64,000 nt of DNA. Source: Anaspis maculata. Taxonomy: Eukaryota; Arthropoda; Insecta; Coleoptera; Scraptiidae. The notes under the pieces are model-generated. The model had not been told where the DNA came from. It did no database searches and saw only the letters and a program-made list of their open reading frames with translations. A program made the position numbers and the translations under genes. Positions 1-12,500 of this stretch are shown one piece after another. The stretch covers positions 125,739,050 to 125,803,049 of the forward strand of contig OX421961.1 in the NCBI GenBank assembly GCA_949128115.1, written 5' to 3'. Position 1 is the stretch's first letter. Each line of letters begins with the position of its first letter.

Positions 1-1690
1 AAGCGGCTATGGTACATGGTAGACATCTATCTACCAAGACGGTATTATCAAGTAAGCATCGTACCATTCGTACCAACACATTTTTTCCATAGCTTACTCT
101 AATGACAAAAGCCGTGGAACTGATTATATGGTCACTGTGTTGGTTGGTACGATTACGAATGGTACCCATGCAAACTCGAGTGCAAACTTGATGTTACGTC
201 TTGATAGATGTGCTTTGTATAATGTGACACTTGTCACCGTGACATCGCGACGACGTAATGTACGCTTCGTTTCTATTGGTTGGTGGCTCTTTGTTGATGC
301 TGCTAGGTAGTGGTGGCCACTAAAGAAAATGGAATGAAAAATGCCCACTCTGCCCAGAGGCCTCATATTCTGATGCTGATCACTGAGTGGTTAGTACCAC
401 CAACTCTAGCTTAAAGTGAAACAGCAAGGAAGTATGAAGTGAAAGGTACTTCAGGAAATGGACACAGTACACTCACGCGCGTGTCTTGTCCCGACTCTCG
501 TGCAAACCAACTGACAATAATGATAAGGTGCGTTCAGTCAGCTTATTTAGCCGCAAGTTTTAATTTTAGTCTCAAGCGCAGCATCGCTTATTGGCTGATC
601 TGAGGAGGCTGGTTCATGACAGCCAATGAGCATCGCTGTGCTTACGACTAAAACTAAAACTTGCGACTAAATAAGCTGACTGAACGCACCTTTGCATGAT
701 ACATAACACATGGTAGACAACTAGCTACAAAACGTTAGCATCGTACCATTTCGTACCGACACATTTTTCCATAGCTTACTCTAATAGGAAAAAGCCGTGG
801 AACTAATTATAAAGTCACTTGGTACGAATGGTACCATGCTAACTTGATGTTTAGTCTTGATATGTGTGGTATGTATAATGTGGCACTTGTCCCCGTGACA
901 TCGCGACGTAATGTATCAGCAAGTGAAGATGTTCTAGATCACGTGACGAAAATCGTCCACTGATTGGTGGCTCTTTGTTGATACTATTGAGTAGTGGTGG
1001 CCGCTGAAGAAATCGGCGGCACTAAAGAAAATGGAATGCAATATGTCTACTGCCCAGAGGCCCCATCTTCTGATGCTGATCACTGAGTAGTGACTACTAC
1101 CAACTCTAGCTCATACTAAAACAGCAAGCAGGTATGAAGAAGAAGGTACTTACAGGAAATGGATATGACGCACTCACGGTGTGTCTCTTGTTTGGGCTCT
1201 TGTTTAAACCAACTGACAAATGTCACATTATACATAGCATATGGTAGACAACTAGCTACCAAGACGTTATCGTCAAGTGAGTATCCTGCCATTTTGTACT
1301 GACACATTTTTTCCATAGCTTATACTCTAGTAAAAAAGGCTTGGAACTAATTATATAGTCACTGTGTGGTTGGTACGGATGGTACCATGCTAACTTGACG
1401 TTACGTACGTTGATGTACGCACGTACGTTGATGTACGCGCAAGTGAAGATGTTCTAGATTACGTAACGAAAATCGTCTATACTGGTTGATGGCTCTTTCT
1501 TAATGCTGTTAGGTAGTGGTGGTCACTGAAGAATACGGCGGCACTAAAGAAAATGGAATGAAAAATGTCCAATGCCCAGAGGCCCCATTTTCTGATGCTG
1601 ATCACTACTTAGCGAGTACTACCAGCTCTAGTTTATACTAAAACAGCAAGCAGGTATGAGGAAGAAGGTACTTACAGGAAATGGGCACAT
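1..1690. repeat. ~530 bp tandem repeat, three degenerate copies
   Basis: The same landmarks recur in order: GGTAGACAACTAG-like (about 18, 712, 1251), CATAGCTTACTCTA (about 90, 772, 1314) and TCTGATGCTGATCACT (about 370, 1070, 1589). After removing an inserted 164 bp MITE the spacing is roughly 530 bp. Diverged relatives appear at about 8156-8690 and, inverted, at about 10500-10590, so the array probably derives from a transposon end. Short open frames here are not conserved between copies and are not called. Confidence 0.75.
527..690. mobile_element. MITE with ~45 bp terminal inverted repeats
   Basis: The left end GGTGCGTTCAGTCAGCTTAT is repeated inverted at the right end, and the arms run on through an AAGTTTTAATTTTAGTC-like stretch. 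It lies in the first copy of the ~530 bp repeat and is absent at the equivalent place in the next copy, which shows insertion. ATGATA occurs at 520-525 and 696-701, a weak candidate target duplication. A decayed relative is at about 16440-16515. Confidence 0.8.
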
Positions 1691-2868
1691 TGCAGTCACG
1701 GCGTTGCAACTGACAGATGATTTGGATTTTTATTTTTCACCCCATGGTTGGTACTAAGCTAGGATAAAATTACCCTTACAAAATTTTCAGATGCAGCTAA
1801 CTTTTCTTTGAGGAATCTTAAATTCTCTTAAGAAACTTGGAATTGGGAATAGGCAATAGTTTGTCTAAAGTTATAAAATAGCAACATTTAATTTGAAAAT
1901 TCAAAAACTACCTGACGAATTAGAATCACATTCGGTAAAAGCAAATCAACGAAAAAATGAAGTTTTAGACAGCAGTCGAGGTTCACCAGCATTTCGCGAT
2001 CGGGCGCTACGGATTTTTCAAGTTGCAGAAAAGTCTCCCCTGGTCTAAATCACTGGGAACGGCCGGACGCTGATGCGGCGGTGAAGAGGGTGGCAGACAA
2101 AACCGGGTTTTTCCAAAGTTGAGGTTTTGCAGTCCGCTGAGACTTCTTGAGCCACAGTGCTATTTGGTGCAAGTTGTATACGCAAAGTATGTTATCAACT
2201 CCAGGATGCTCACTCAATGTGGTAGGCGTTTTTCCTTCAATTTTCCAATCAGATCTCCCTTCCCGAAGGGGCGCTTCTTTCAAAATCATCTACGTCGCTG
2301 GATACCGCCGAGACAATATTGTGTCGCCAAGAACAGTTTTTTTTCTCTAAATAACAAAAAATTGCGATCCTACGGAACGTACGACGTAACGCAACGCAGA
2401 ACATGAAAATTCCCTTGTAACTAAGCTGTCTCAAATAAGAAAACGTCAATTTCCACGTTGAAAGTTGTGTTACGTCGTACGGTACGTGAGCACGCGCACT
2501 TTATATTACTGTTACGTAATACTACGTGCTTTCTGGACATGGAAATGATCACGAAAGAAAAGCCCTGGAATATAGGAAAGCTCACACGGGATTGTAGGGG
2601 ACTTTTGGTATGATACAGCCAAGACCGTTTAGGGTCTATATTTTCAGCTGGTCATCAATTTATCCACGCTATGAATCGAAATTACCAATTACCTGAGTGA
2701 TACAGAGTGGTCCAGGTTTTAGTAGACAATCCTTGCAAGTTGATAAGGACAAAAAAAAGTGGACTGATTCCAAAGAAATAATATATCTATGTCTATGTAT
2801 ATCTAGAATGTATAATGCCAAAGCTACGGATCCCTCCAAGTTGATGAAAGAGAAAGGTTTTTGAACCG
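1691..2868. other. Intergenic stretch, nothing assignable
   Basis: AT-rich sequence with short overlapping open frames on both strands around 2050-2450. None shows a recognisable domain or convincing exon boundaries. A TACAGAGTGGTCCAGGTT motif at about 2701 resembles the end of the foldback at 49379, but no partner end was found close by. Confidence 0.5.
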
Positions 2869-3455
2869 CTTGACCGATTTTACTTCACTTTGGCACATAT
2901 GGTTATGAAATACTTCCCTGATGGTTGCTCGAAAAGTATTCTGTCAAAACGAGTCAGTGACGTAGATATTGAGGAAGCTTGTCAAATTCTTTACTCCAAT
3001 GGATTTTTTTTTTAAATTGGTGCAATTTTTGGAATCTATTGAATTTTAAGGAGGAAACTGGTGTACTGTAACTATGATATAGAAGGGGTCGTTTTCGAAA
3101 TATTTGAGTTTATAGGTTAAAAACCACTTCGAAAAACGTCGATTGTAAAATACTGAAAACTTCAATTTCGGAAGTTTTAATGAGCTGCTCAAAATCTCGC
3201 GCTTTTCGGTTCTTTTCAAAAACTGCACCAATTCAAAAAAAATCCAGCGGCGTAGAAAATTTGGGGGTTAAAGAGTGAGGTCCCCCAATATCTACGTCAC
3301 TGGACCGGTTTAACAGAATTCTTGGCGGGCAATCACTAATAGCGTTTTCGAGTCGCCAGAGCCGAGCCGGCTCGGCTCTAGCGACTCGAAAACGCTATAA
3401 GAACGTATTTCATAGCCATCTATGCAAAAGAGTGAAATCGATCTAACGGTTCAAA
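2869..3455. repeat. Foldback (inverted repeat) element
   Basis: The left arm, with the GTGACGTAGATATTG motif at about 2960, is mirrored on the right by CAATATCTACGTCACTGG at about 3287. The left stretch TTTTGAACCGCTTGACCGAT is mirrored by ATCGATCTAACGGTTCAAAA near 3440. The wording resembles the foldback at 49379-50151. No coding potential. Confidence 0.65.
3341..3396. repeat. Near-perfect 56 bp palindrome
   Basis: AGCGTTTTCGAGTCGC is followed by AGAGCCGAG, CCGG and the inverted copies, giving a hairpin of about 25 bp per arm with one unpaired base on each side. It sits in the right arm of the foldback at 2869-3455 and has no counterpart in the left arm, so it is probably a separate small insertion. 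Confidence 0.8.
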
Positions 3456-3929
3456 ACTGCTACAACAGACCATATCAAAAATTCAAAGCGCATGCGCAGA
3501 TCGGCAAGAGAGAAAACCACATGTTCCTTGAAACTCCATGGCAGCTCCGATGTCTCTCGTATGCGTGAGGTCTACTCTTGGATCAGCTGCAAAGCGCATG
3601 CGCCCAACACCGTCCGTCTGTTCGCCTATCTTGTATAGTTGAACTCCTCCTGAACGAAAAGTCGTAGCGGTATAGTTTTTTTTGCAAATGATTGATGATT
3701 TTCTGCAGTGGGAATGAAAAAAACAAGTGAGTATGCCTTCACGTGCGTGAGTCTCAGTAGCGCATTTTCTCAAAGAGGCATATTGTGAACGTAAAGAAAT
3801 TTGGTTGAAGGAGAAACACCATTCCTTGCCCACTTTCTTCACTCGAAACTCATTGTGATATTGTGTTATCAGAATGGGGTACTTGCCAATGAAATAGATT
3901 GAATGAAAATTCTTTTACTCATCAATATA
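3456..3929. other. Intergenic, nothing assignable
   Basis: No repeat partner or domain seen. A 119-codon open frame on the minus strand (3483-3842) has no recognisable motif and no splice-site support. Confidence 0.4.
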
Positions 3930-5400
3930 TTTTTTTGTTTGAGGGCGGGAGCTGGGAGCGGCGACTAATCAACAGTAGTCTATTCTTTCCCATTTTTAGT
4001 CGGCTATCCATATAGCGAAAGAATTGGATCGCAATGTCTTCGGGTTCATGTTTTCCATTTATCTCTTACTTTGAGGGCAGCATGTGGGGGTGGCAGCATT
4101 CTGCAAAGTAACTGTTGCACAGTTTGAGTTGAGAGTTTCTGGATGTTTAAGGAAATATGACAATCAATGAAATTGTAAAAGTTGCATTTTTTGTTTGAGG
4201 GCGGGAGCTGGAGGCGGCGACTAATCAAAAGTGGCCTATCTCTTCCCATTTTTAGTCAGCTATTTGTATAGCGGAACAATTCAATCGCTATGTCTTCAGG
4301 GTTATGTTTTACATTCATCTCTTACTTTGGGGGCGGTGTGTGGGAGCGGCAGAGTTTGGCAATGAAATTCTCCCACAGTTTGAGTTGGGAGTTTCTGAAT
4401 GTTTGAGGTAACATTAAAATGTGATTCAGTGGAAATTATTGAAAGTTGCACTTTTTCTCTTTTGGGGGTGGAAGTTGGAGGCGGCGCCATGTCAAAGGTA
4501 GCCTATTCTTTCCCATTTTTAGTTAGCTATCCATATAGCGAAAGAATTAGATCGTTATGTCTTCGGGTTTATGTTTTTCATTCATGTCTCACTTTGAGGG
4601 CAGCGTGTGGGGGCGGCCGCATTCTGCAAAGTAACTGTTGCACAGTTTGAGTTGGGAGCGAGGTTGGGAGTTTCTAAATGTGAGGGAAATATGACAATCA
4701 GTGAAAATTGTGAAAGTTGCACTTTTTGTTTGTTTGGAGGCGGCAGCTGGAGGCGGCGGCTAATTAAAAGTGGCCTATATTTTTCCAATTTCAGTCAGCT
4801 ATCAATATAGTGAAAGAATTAGATCGCTATGTCTTCAGGTTCATGTTTTACATTCATCTCTCACTTTGGGGGCGGCGTGTGGGAGCGGCAGAGTTTGGCA
4901 AAGAAATTCTTGCACAGTTTGAGTCAAGAGTTTCTAAATCTTCGAGGTAACAGTATCAGCTATATCAGTGAAAATTGTTGAAAGTTGCACTTTTTTCTTT
5001 TGGGGGCGGAAGCTGGAGGCGGCGCCATATTAAAAGTAGCCTATCCTTTTCCATTTTCAGTCAGCTATCCATATAGCGAAAAACTTGGATCACTTTGTCT
5101 TTGGGTTCATGTTTTTCATTTATCTCTTACTTTGGGGGCGGCGTGTGGGAGCGGCAGCGTTCGGCTGAGCAAATGTTGCACAATTTGAGTTGGCAGTTCC
5201 TAAATGTTTAAGGGAACGTCTCAATCAGTAACATTTGTGAAAGTTGCACTTTTTATCGTTTGGGGGCGGAATCTGGGGGCGGCGACTAACCAAAAGTAGC
5301 CTATCCTTTCCCATTTTTAGTCAGCTATTTATATACCGAAAGAATCAGATCGCTATGTCTTCGGGTTTATGTTTTTCATTTTAAAGTGATTGGGGGCGGT
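3930..5400. repeat. Satellite array, ~265 bp unit, about 5.5 copies
   Basis: The block CACAGTTTGAGTTG recurs at about 4126, 4377, 4642, 4915 and 5180 (spacing about 251-273 bp). Each unit also carries a GGGGGCGG-type box followed by AGCTGGAGGCGGC, and a TAGTCAGCTATCCATATAGCG block. Open frames across it are by-products of the period. From 5401 to about 5700 the array decays, ending in a short GGAC run near 5692. Confidence 0.9.
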
Positions 5401-6382
5401 TTTTAGCTGTTTTTTCATGTCGGCGGCGCATATTGAAGACGGAATGTTTCTTGGCTTACGTTTATAAGTGGCAACTATGTATTATTCAAAAAATGAGAAC
5501 ACCAGAGCATCAGGTCTGGTAGAAAGTGCAATATTATGTTATTTCAAGTTTATCGGGGGCGGTTTTCTCTATGTTGGCGGCGCAATATAGACATCCAATA
5601 TAGCCTAGCCCTCCTTTGGGAGTGGCAGCTATGTAACAGCGAAAAAATTAGAAAGCTAGGTCGTCTAGTTTGGGAGGAGTTCGAGGAACGGACGGACGGA
5701 CGGACAAAGCGGTTGCAATAGCGATTTTCATCAAGATGGAAAATGTGCTAAAAATCGGCCGTGTGATTGCGAACAAAATGAAATAATGTTGAAAAGTGGG
5801 TATTTAACACTGCGGTGTAAAGATGGAGCAATTTTTATTTGAAGAACTATTCTAATTCCTCTATTTCTATGAAAGATACCTTTTTTTGTCGACTAATATT
5901 CAACGAGTTCGTATTTAAAACTGTGGTGTAAACTTTCGAATCGAGGTATGTTACGAATCATTACGAATACATGCATACATCTAGCGAATGAAATGTGCAG
6001 GAGGAAATGGGGAAAATTGTAGTGGAAAAAGCATTTTAATTGCTTCATTGTCAAGAAAAATACCATTTTTTTTGTGCACTAAATCTATACAAGCAGGAAG
6101 CCCCAGCCGGCCGGTGAGTTTGCGGACGATGACTTCGCCGTAAGTACAAACACCCAGTCGCTTTATTTATTGCCCTCTAGAAAAGTACGTTATCGAAGAG
6201 CTCTTTCCATAATGATGATAATTTGTACATACACGCCCGTGAGAACTTTGCTACTTGTTTTTTATACCTCTATCGACCTGCATAATTTGTCTACGGAAAC
6301 TTGAACCTGTTGCCAAAATGCAAAGCAATTGCCCATGACAATCAATATTACGTACATACATAAAGTGTCTCCATTTTTGTAG
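5401..6382. other. Decayed satellite and region 5' of the first recognisable ATAD2-like exon
   Basis: Degenerate GGGGGCGG units continue to about 5720. At 6099-6141 a GC-richer patch ends at GTAAGT (6141) after an open frame reading ..GEFADDDFA. It could be an upstream exon of the ATAD2-like gene, since its phase would fit, but it matches nothing I recognise and is not called. Confidence 0.35.
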
Positions 6383-6562
6383 AAAAAAATCACAAACTTC
6401 TGCCAAACTCTGCCGTCGATCTTGGTGCTGCCGCGAGTGGACGAGCTCTGGTGTTTCATCGACGGAAACGATCAGATTTGCGTCACTTCCGCTCTGGAAG
6501 ACATCCACGCTGGCTTGCCGATTCTGGTGATCGCCACGTGCGAAAATGAACTTCCGGAAACG
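6383..6562 (+). CDS. ATAD2-like exon A (AAA2 core)
   Basis: The acceptor is ..TTTTTGTAG and the donor GTGTGT. It is 60 codons, phase 0 at both ends. It encodes the PSILVLPRVDELW strand and the LPILVIATC strand of the second AAA domain, in the spacing seen in ATAD2. The following intron is only 65 bp. Confidence 0.8.
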
Positions 6563-9500
6563 GTGTGTGTTTATGGCGGTTCTTATTATTATTTTTTGTT
6601 CAAAACATTCCTGTATCAATCGCACAGCTGCAAAACTTCTTCAACAACAACACCAGCGTCGTGGTGCAGGTCGAAAATCCAACTGTGGAGGAAATCGAAG
6701 ACTTCTTCATGCCCCTGTTCTTTTGCAAAAGCGGCGACAGTATAAGCCACATTTTGACGGCGCACCAGAAGCGCGACGCACACCTCCGCTCGTCGTCGAG
6801 CAGAGAGTTCTCGAAAAGCACGAAGCATCATCGAGTAAAAGCAGGTTTGTCCTTTTTCGGGCGGTGATCGCAGGTGATAATGATGATGCTGGCCATTAGT
6901 GGAGCACACGAAACAAGTCCTTAAGTTTCATTGGTCAGAATCTTGCTCTCCACCTTGCGATCAACGAAATTGCCATTCACAGTCGTTGGCTTTGGAAACA
7001 AAATTTTCATCAATTGGAGACACTGGATTGGCCGAATGATTAAATATTTTGACAGCAAAGTCGACTCCAAATAGAAACTTTGTTAGCTTTTTACGCTAAA
7101 TGCATCGCTAGGACCATATCGCTTATTTAGAACGCCAATTTGCTGAAAATGGTATGACTGTCGTGAGTTATTGTCCGTGATGCTTCAAATTCGCGATTCC
7201 GATTACAAGATATTGGGTCATATACATAAAATCGGAGTATGTGCCCATGCTCCAGTTTTGGAGGAGTTCTGCTAGATCGGAGCATGCGCATGCGCAGATA
7301 CTCCATTTTTATGCATAATTATAGGTTTGTTCCATCAGCAGTCCCTGACTGTCCGTGGACGTCAGCAGCCTGCTGATGGAACGAACCTACTATGAACTAA
7401 TAGCGCCACAATAGAGTACGTCTAGCCGAACTGTGATTCAAGTGACCCGAGTGTGAAATTTTGTTTCTAAGCTTTCAAACCACTTTCTGGATCGCCTTGA
7501 TAAGTGAAAACATCTACCGTGTGATCCAAACCATTCCGAATTGGGGAAGGCTGTGTCAAATTCCGCGATGTGAAGCTGCTTTTCGCCAGGGCACAGCCTA
7601 CCCCAAATTCGGAATAGTTTGGAACACACGGTATATTATAACTATACCATTTTGAATTACATACAGGCAAAATTGTGAAGCCGCATTCAAAAACAATGTT
7701 GAAATTCAGTCCCACTCACTGCAACACCATTCAACGGCAACGGCAAAGTAAGTATATAATTTCGATATAGCCACCAGTGGTAACCTAATTTGCATGGCAT
7801 ATATTGTCAAATTATGGATTAGGTTTGCTCCATTATTATTGCCTTTCCCTGATCAACACTGCAGGAGAGAAGAAAATCGTGAAGAAAATATAGTATATTA
7901 TTCAACAAGCGGGTAATGATTGCTTCTTAATCATGAGGATGCAGTTTGCCGACACGAGCCTCGGCGAGTGTCGTGAAGCATTCGAATGAGTAATAACCAT
8001 TACCCGCGAGTAGAATACTATGCTTCATCCAGTCTTATTGAAAAATGCAGGCATGTATGCGCGTGATAATGCGTGCATTATTCAATAGGATTGGATAAAA
8101 TAAATAACAGTAAAAAAAATGAGAATAATTGTGAATATAATCATTTTCACGGTTTTCCATTAGGGCAAGCTATGGAAAAAATGCCTTGTGTTGGAACGAA
8201 TTGTACGATGCTAACTAGATTGTGACGCCTTGATAGATGTGCTGCGTATAATGTGACAGCTGTCACCGTTATCTCGACGCGATGCAGCTGCAAACCAAAA
8301 TTTTCAAGACTGCGCAACGAAAGTAGGGTAACGTGAGCCCGCCTGCCCTGCAGTGAAAATCACTGTGGTTGACACAAGGGACATCATCTCTACCATGGTT
8401 AGCGGCTACTCGCTGACGCTGCTACGTGAGCGTTGGTCACTGAAGAAAATGAAGCCAAGCGGCCAAGCGCGGCAGTACTAAAGAGAATGGAATGTAAATC
8501 ACTGAGCAGTGAGTACTTCCTACTCCAGCTTATATGTACTGAAACAGCAAGCATGTTTTAAGAAGAAGCTACATGTGAAGGAATAATGGACAAGATTCTG
8601 ATATATCGCACTCACTCACGCGCGTCTTGTCTCGCGCAATCCAACTCCATAAATTATTGTCCATCAAAGGAAGTTTTCTCAACCTCACACAGGTAACTGG
8701 ACAGTGGGCATTTTACATGGTACTCTTGGCCGTTTCGCCATAATTTTCTTCAGTGACCGCCGCTCACGTGACAGCGTCAGCAAGAAGCCGCCAACCATGG
8801 TAGAGACGATCTCCCTTACTGACCACAGCAACTTCCACAGTAGGGAGGCTTTTTGACATTGAGATATTGCTCTTTGACTTGACTATCACCATGTCAAGTT
8901 TCATCTGTTAGTTTTGAAAGGTGTGGCGCCAGATTATACCAGCCAAAAATATACCACCACAAATATACCGGCAAAAATATACCAGTCAAAAATATACCAT
9001 ACCAAGGATATACCAGACCACAAATATACCATTCAAAAATATACCAGACAAAAAAATACTCAGCCAAGAATATATCAAGCCAAAAATATACCAAACCAGA
9101 AATATACCCAGCCAAGAATATACCCAGCCAAGAATATACCCAGCCAAGAATATACCAGAGGTCAAAAATATACCACGCCAAAAATATACCAAGCCAACAT
9201 AATACCAAGCCAAAAATACACCACGCCATAAAAATATTCCACGCAAAAATATGCCATGCCAGAAATAGTGCTCGAAGAACTGTTCCAAAAACTATGGCCA
9301 TTTGAGGAAAAGACGGCTTTGACATGAACAAGATTCAAGGCAGAGTAAGTTCAAGTAGGGTTTATTAGGGTGCCACGTTGAAGTACAGTGTATTCCAGAT
9401 AAGACATACTACCTCCGGCTCTACCGCCAGTTTTTTATTCGACTACAGCTTCAACACGGAAAAGCTGTGTACATGGACCTCGTTAGGTACGCCCGAAGGG

Positions 9501-12500
9501 CGGTAACCTCCGGCCCTACCACCGGTTTTTGATTCGACAACTTTTTGGAAAAAAACATGAGAATCATAATTATTGCGAGAATTATTCTTGAATAACGATT
9601 CTTGAACGAAAGGGTACAATCATCAGGTAGGTATTCTTGCTTTTTGCATCAATTTTTTACTTCATATTTCGATTGCAAAAACTGGTAGTCCGTCTTCAGT
9701 TTCGACAGTGCGGCAGCACCGACGGTTATGCGTTATCTTTCACCCGACAGCAAAGATGCATCCGCAAAGATGAATCACTGCGTGGTATATGATATTTTTG
9801 GTTGGTATATTTTTGGCATGACATATTTTTGCGTGGTATATTTATGGCGTGGTATATTTTTGACGTGGTATATATGTGACGTGGTATATTTTTAGCTTGG
9901 TATATTGTAGGCTTGGTATACTTTTGGCTTGGTATATCTTTGGGGTGGTATATTTTTGGTTTGGTATAGCTGTGGCATGGTATATTATTGTCATGGTATG
10001 TTTTTGGCTGGTATATTTTTAGTTGGTATATTAGTGGCCTGGTATATTATTGGTATGATATATTCTTGAGTGGTATGTTTTTGCCGGTATATTTGTGGTG
10101 GTATATTTTTGTTTGGTATCTTTCGGCACCCGACCGTTTTGAAAAGCAAAGCTGCTACAATTTTTTCAAGCAAACTGTGAAGATGCGATTTTTTTTTCAG
10201 TTTTCAATTTTTGGTTGGTAGCACTGTCACACAATTGAAAAACAAAAATACAGGCATAAGACAATTGAAAAAGCTGAACACGAAAATGCAAACAAAATAT
10301 AGGTGTTCCATTTAAAAAAATTGACGTTTCGCTCGACGTTTCGTTAATTCCGTCAAAATGGCGGGACACCTCGTATAGCTGAAAACAATTTTAGATCATA
10401 GGTCTCATCAAACCATATAACTTTTTTCTTACATCTTTTTTTTTAATCTTGAACGGTAAGACCGCTATGGGATAATTACGCTAGGATGGACCAGTCTGTA
10501 CATAGCACATCTATCAAGGCGTCAAAATCAAGTTAGCATCGTATCATTCATGCCAACACAACATTTTTTTTACAGTTTACTCCAATGAAGAAAGCCATGA
10601 TATTGTTTATAGAGTTTTGCTGTGTCATTTTGAAATGCAAAAAAATGTCAATAAGGTTTTTTGACATTAATAAATGTTACGACTAAAAACTTGAGCTTTT
10701 CAAAAATTTGCAGAAAGCGTAATGTACGCAGACTAGGATATCATGATTTTTATTATTACTCAGAAAAACAGCTGCAGAGATTGGAATAATAAAAAAAACG
10801 TCTAACGTCAATCACGGCCACCTTAAGCAACCATTTTGATTTTATAGTCAAAAGTTGTTATTGGTGTCCTGCCCTCCTCCCCGCCTCTATAGAGCCTGAC
10901 AAAGTGAATCTGATCAGTGAAAAAATCTATTACTGAATTTTACGTAGGATATTTCACTTTTATTTTTATTTGAATTTTTTTTATTTAATTCATCCAATTT
11001 TCATTTTTATTTTTTTTCTGGGAGAGGATAGAGCATCAAAAAATAAGTCGACTTTGTCCAGAAAGCACATAACATGGACTTATACAGGGTGTTCGGGTTT
11101 GGCTATTACAAACTTTGAGGGATGATTCCCCTCCAAAAATGAAGCCGAAAGAACAAAAAACTCATGGTCCTAAAATGCTTCCTTAAAAAGATACAGGGTG
11201 TTGAAGTTGACTTTTTTTAATCGTTTTTCCACCGTAACTTTTTAACCGTTAAACCGATTTTGATCAAATTTGAACAAAAGTTTAGTCAACTGAGTCTCCA
11301 TCGAATGATAATACCACAATTCATCAAAGATTCCTGGGGGCGTGGATAATGGGGCACTGTCCCCTATTTTCGCCCCTATTTTTATCTCACCTAATTATTT
11401 TTCAAAATTGTTAATATTTTTGAACTCTACGTTCAATTTAAAAGAAAAAGTTACTCTTGCAAAATTTTGATTAGAGGTTTCATTTCCAAGATATCTGGTT
11501 TTTAAACTTTGGAAAACATCTCGAAATCGCCACTTTCCAGAGCCCAAATTGTTTTTCTCTGAAAACGCCTCGTTTCTTAGCCGAAAATGGCAGTAAATCA
11601 ACCTAAGCGACCTAGAAAATTTATTCCAGTTGAGGAATCATGAGTTTTCTTGGATTTTAATTTTTAGGTCTTTGAAAGTCGCGATTTCGAGGCGTTTTCC
11701 AAAAGTTCAGACTCAAATATCTCGGAAATGAAGCCTCTCATCAAAATTTTGCAAGAGTAACTTTTTCTTCTAAATTGAACGTAGAATCCGAAAATATTAA
11801 CAATTTGGAAAAAAATTGAGGTAGATAAAAATAGGGGCGAGAATAGGGGACAGTCCCCTATTATCAACGCCCCCAGGAATTTTTGATAAATTGTGGTATT
11901 ATTATTCAATGGAGACTCATTTGACTAAACTTTGGTTCAAGTTTGAATTAAATCGGTCCAACGGTTCTAAAGTTACGGTGAAAAAACCATTTAAAAAAGT
12001 CAACTTTAACACCCTGTATCTTTTTAAGGAAGCATTTTAGGACCATGAGTTTTTTGTTCTCTCGGCTTCATTTTTGAAGGGAAATCATCCCTCAAAGTTT
12101 GTAATAGCCAAACCCGAACACCCTGTATAGGGGTCTATCACGAAATGTCGCACTAAAACAGTATTACGGTACTTAGATGGAATTTTTATAAATCCCACAA
12201 AAATTTATAGAAACATTCTTTTTCCTATCATTTTTATTTTTGAAGTTATGGAGGTTAAAAATTTGGTCCTTCGAACACTTCTAGTTTCGTTATTTCAAAA
12301 GATTACAGTGAACTGTTGGTGGCAAAATTATGTGAAAAAAATTCAACTACTAGGTGTGTTCTTTGTACATGTTCCCTGAGGAAAGTCACATTAATTTTTG
12401 ACGCTCTATCGATTGTGACAATTTTTCTAGTAAAGCCTACACCACGTTTAGGTACAGCTGATGCTCTGGCCCATATTCATTCCACGGTCGAAGACAGACA

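Noticed and set aside
6099..6141. Upstream exon of the ATAD2-like gene ending at GTAAGT
   Set aside because: Phase would fit, but the reading does not resemble ATAD2 and the acceptor is poor; left uncalled.
8894..9331. Long overlapping open frames on both strands (up to 145 codons, Tyr/Ile/Pro- or Trp/Phe/Leu-rich)
   Set aside because: They are translations of a ~15 bp tandem repeat, open in several frames because the period is a multiple of three.
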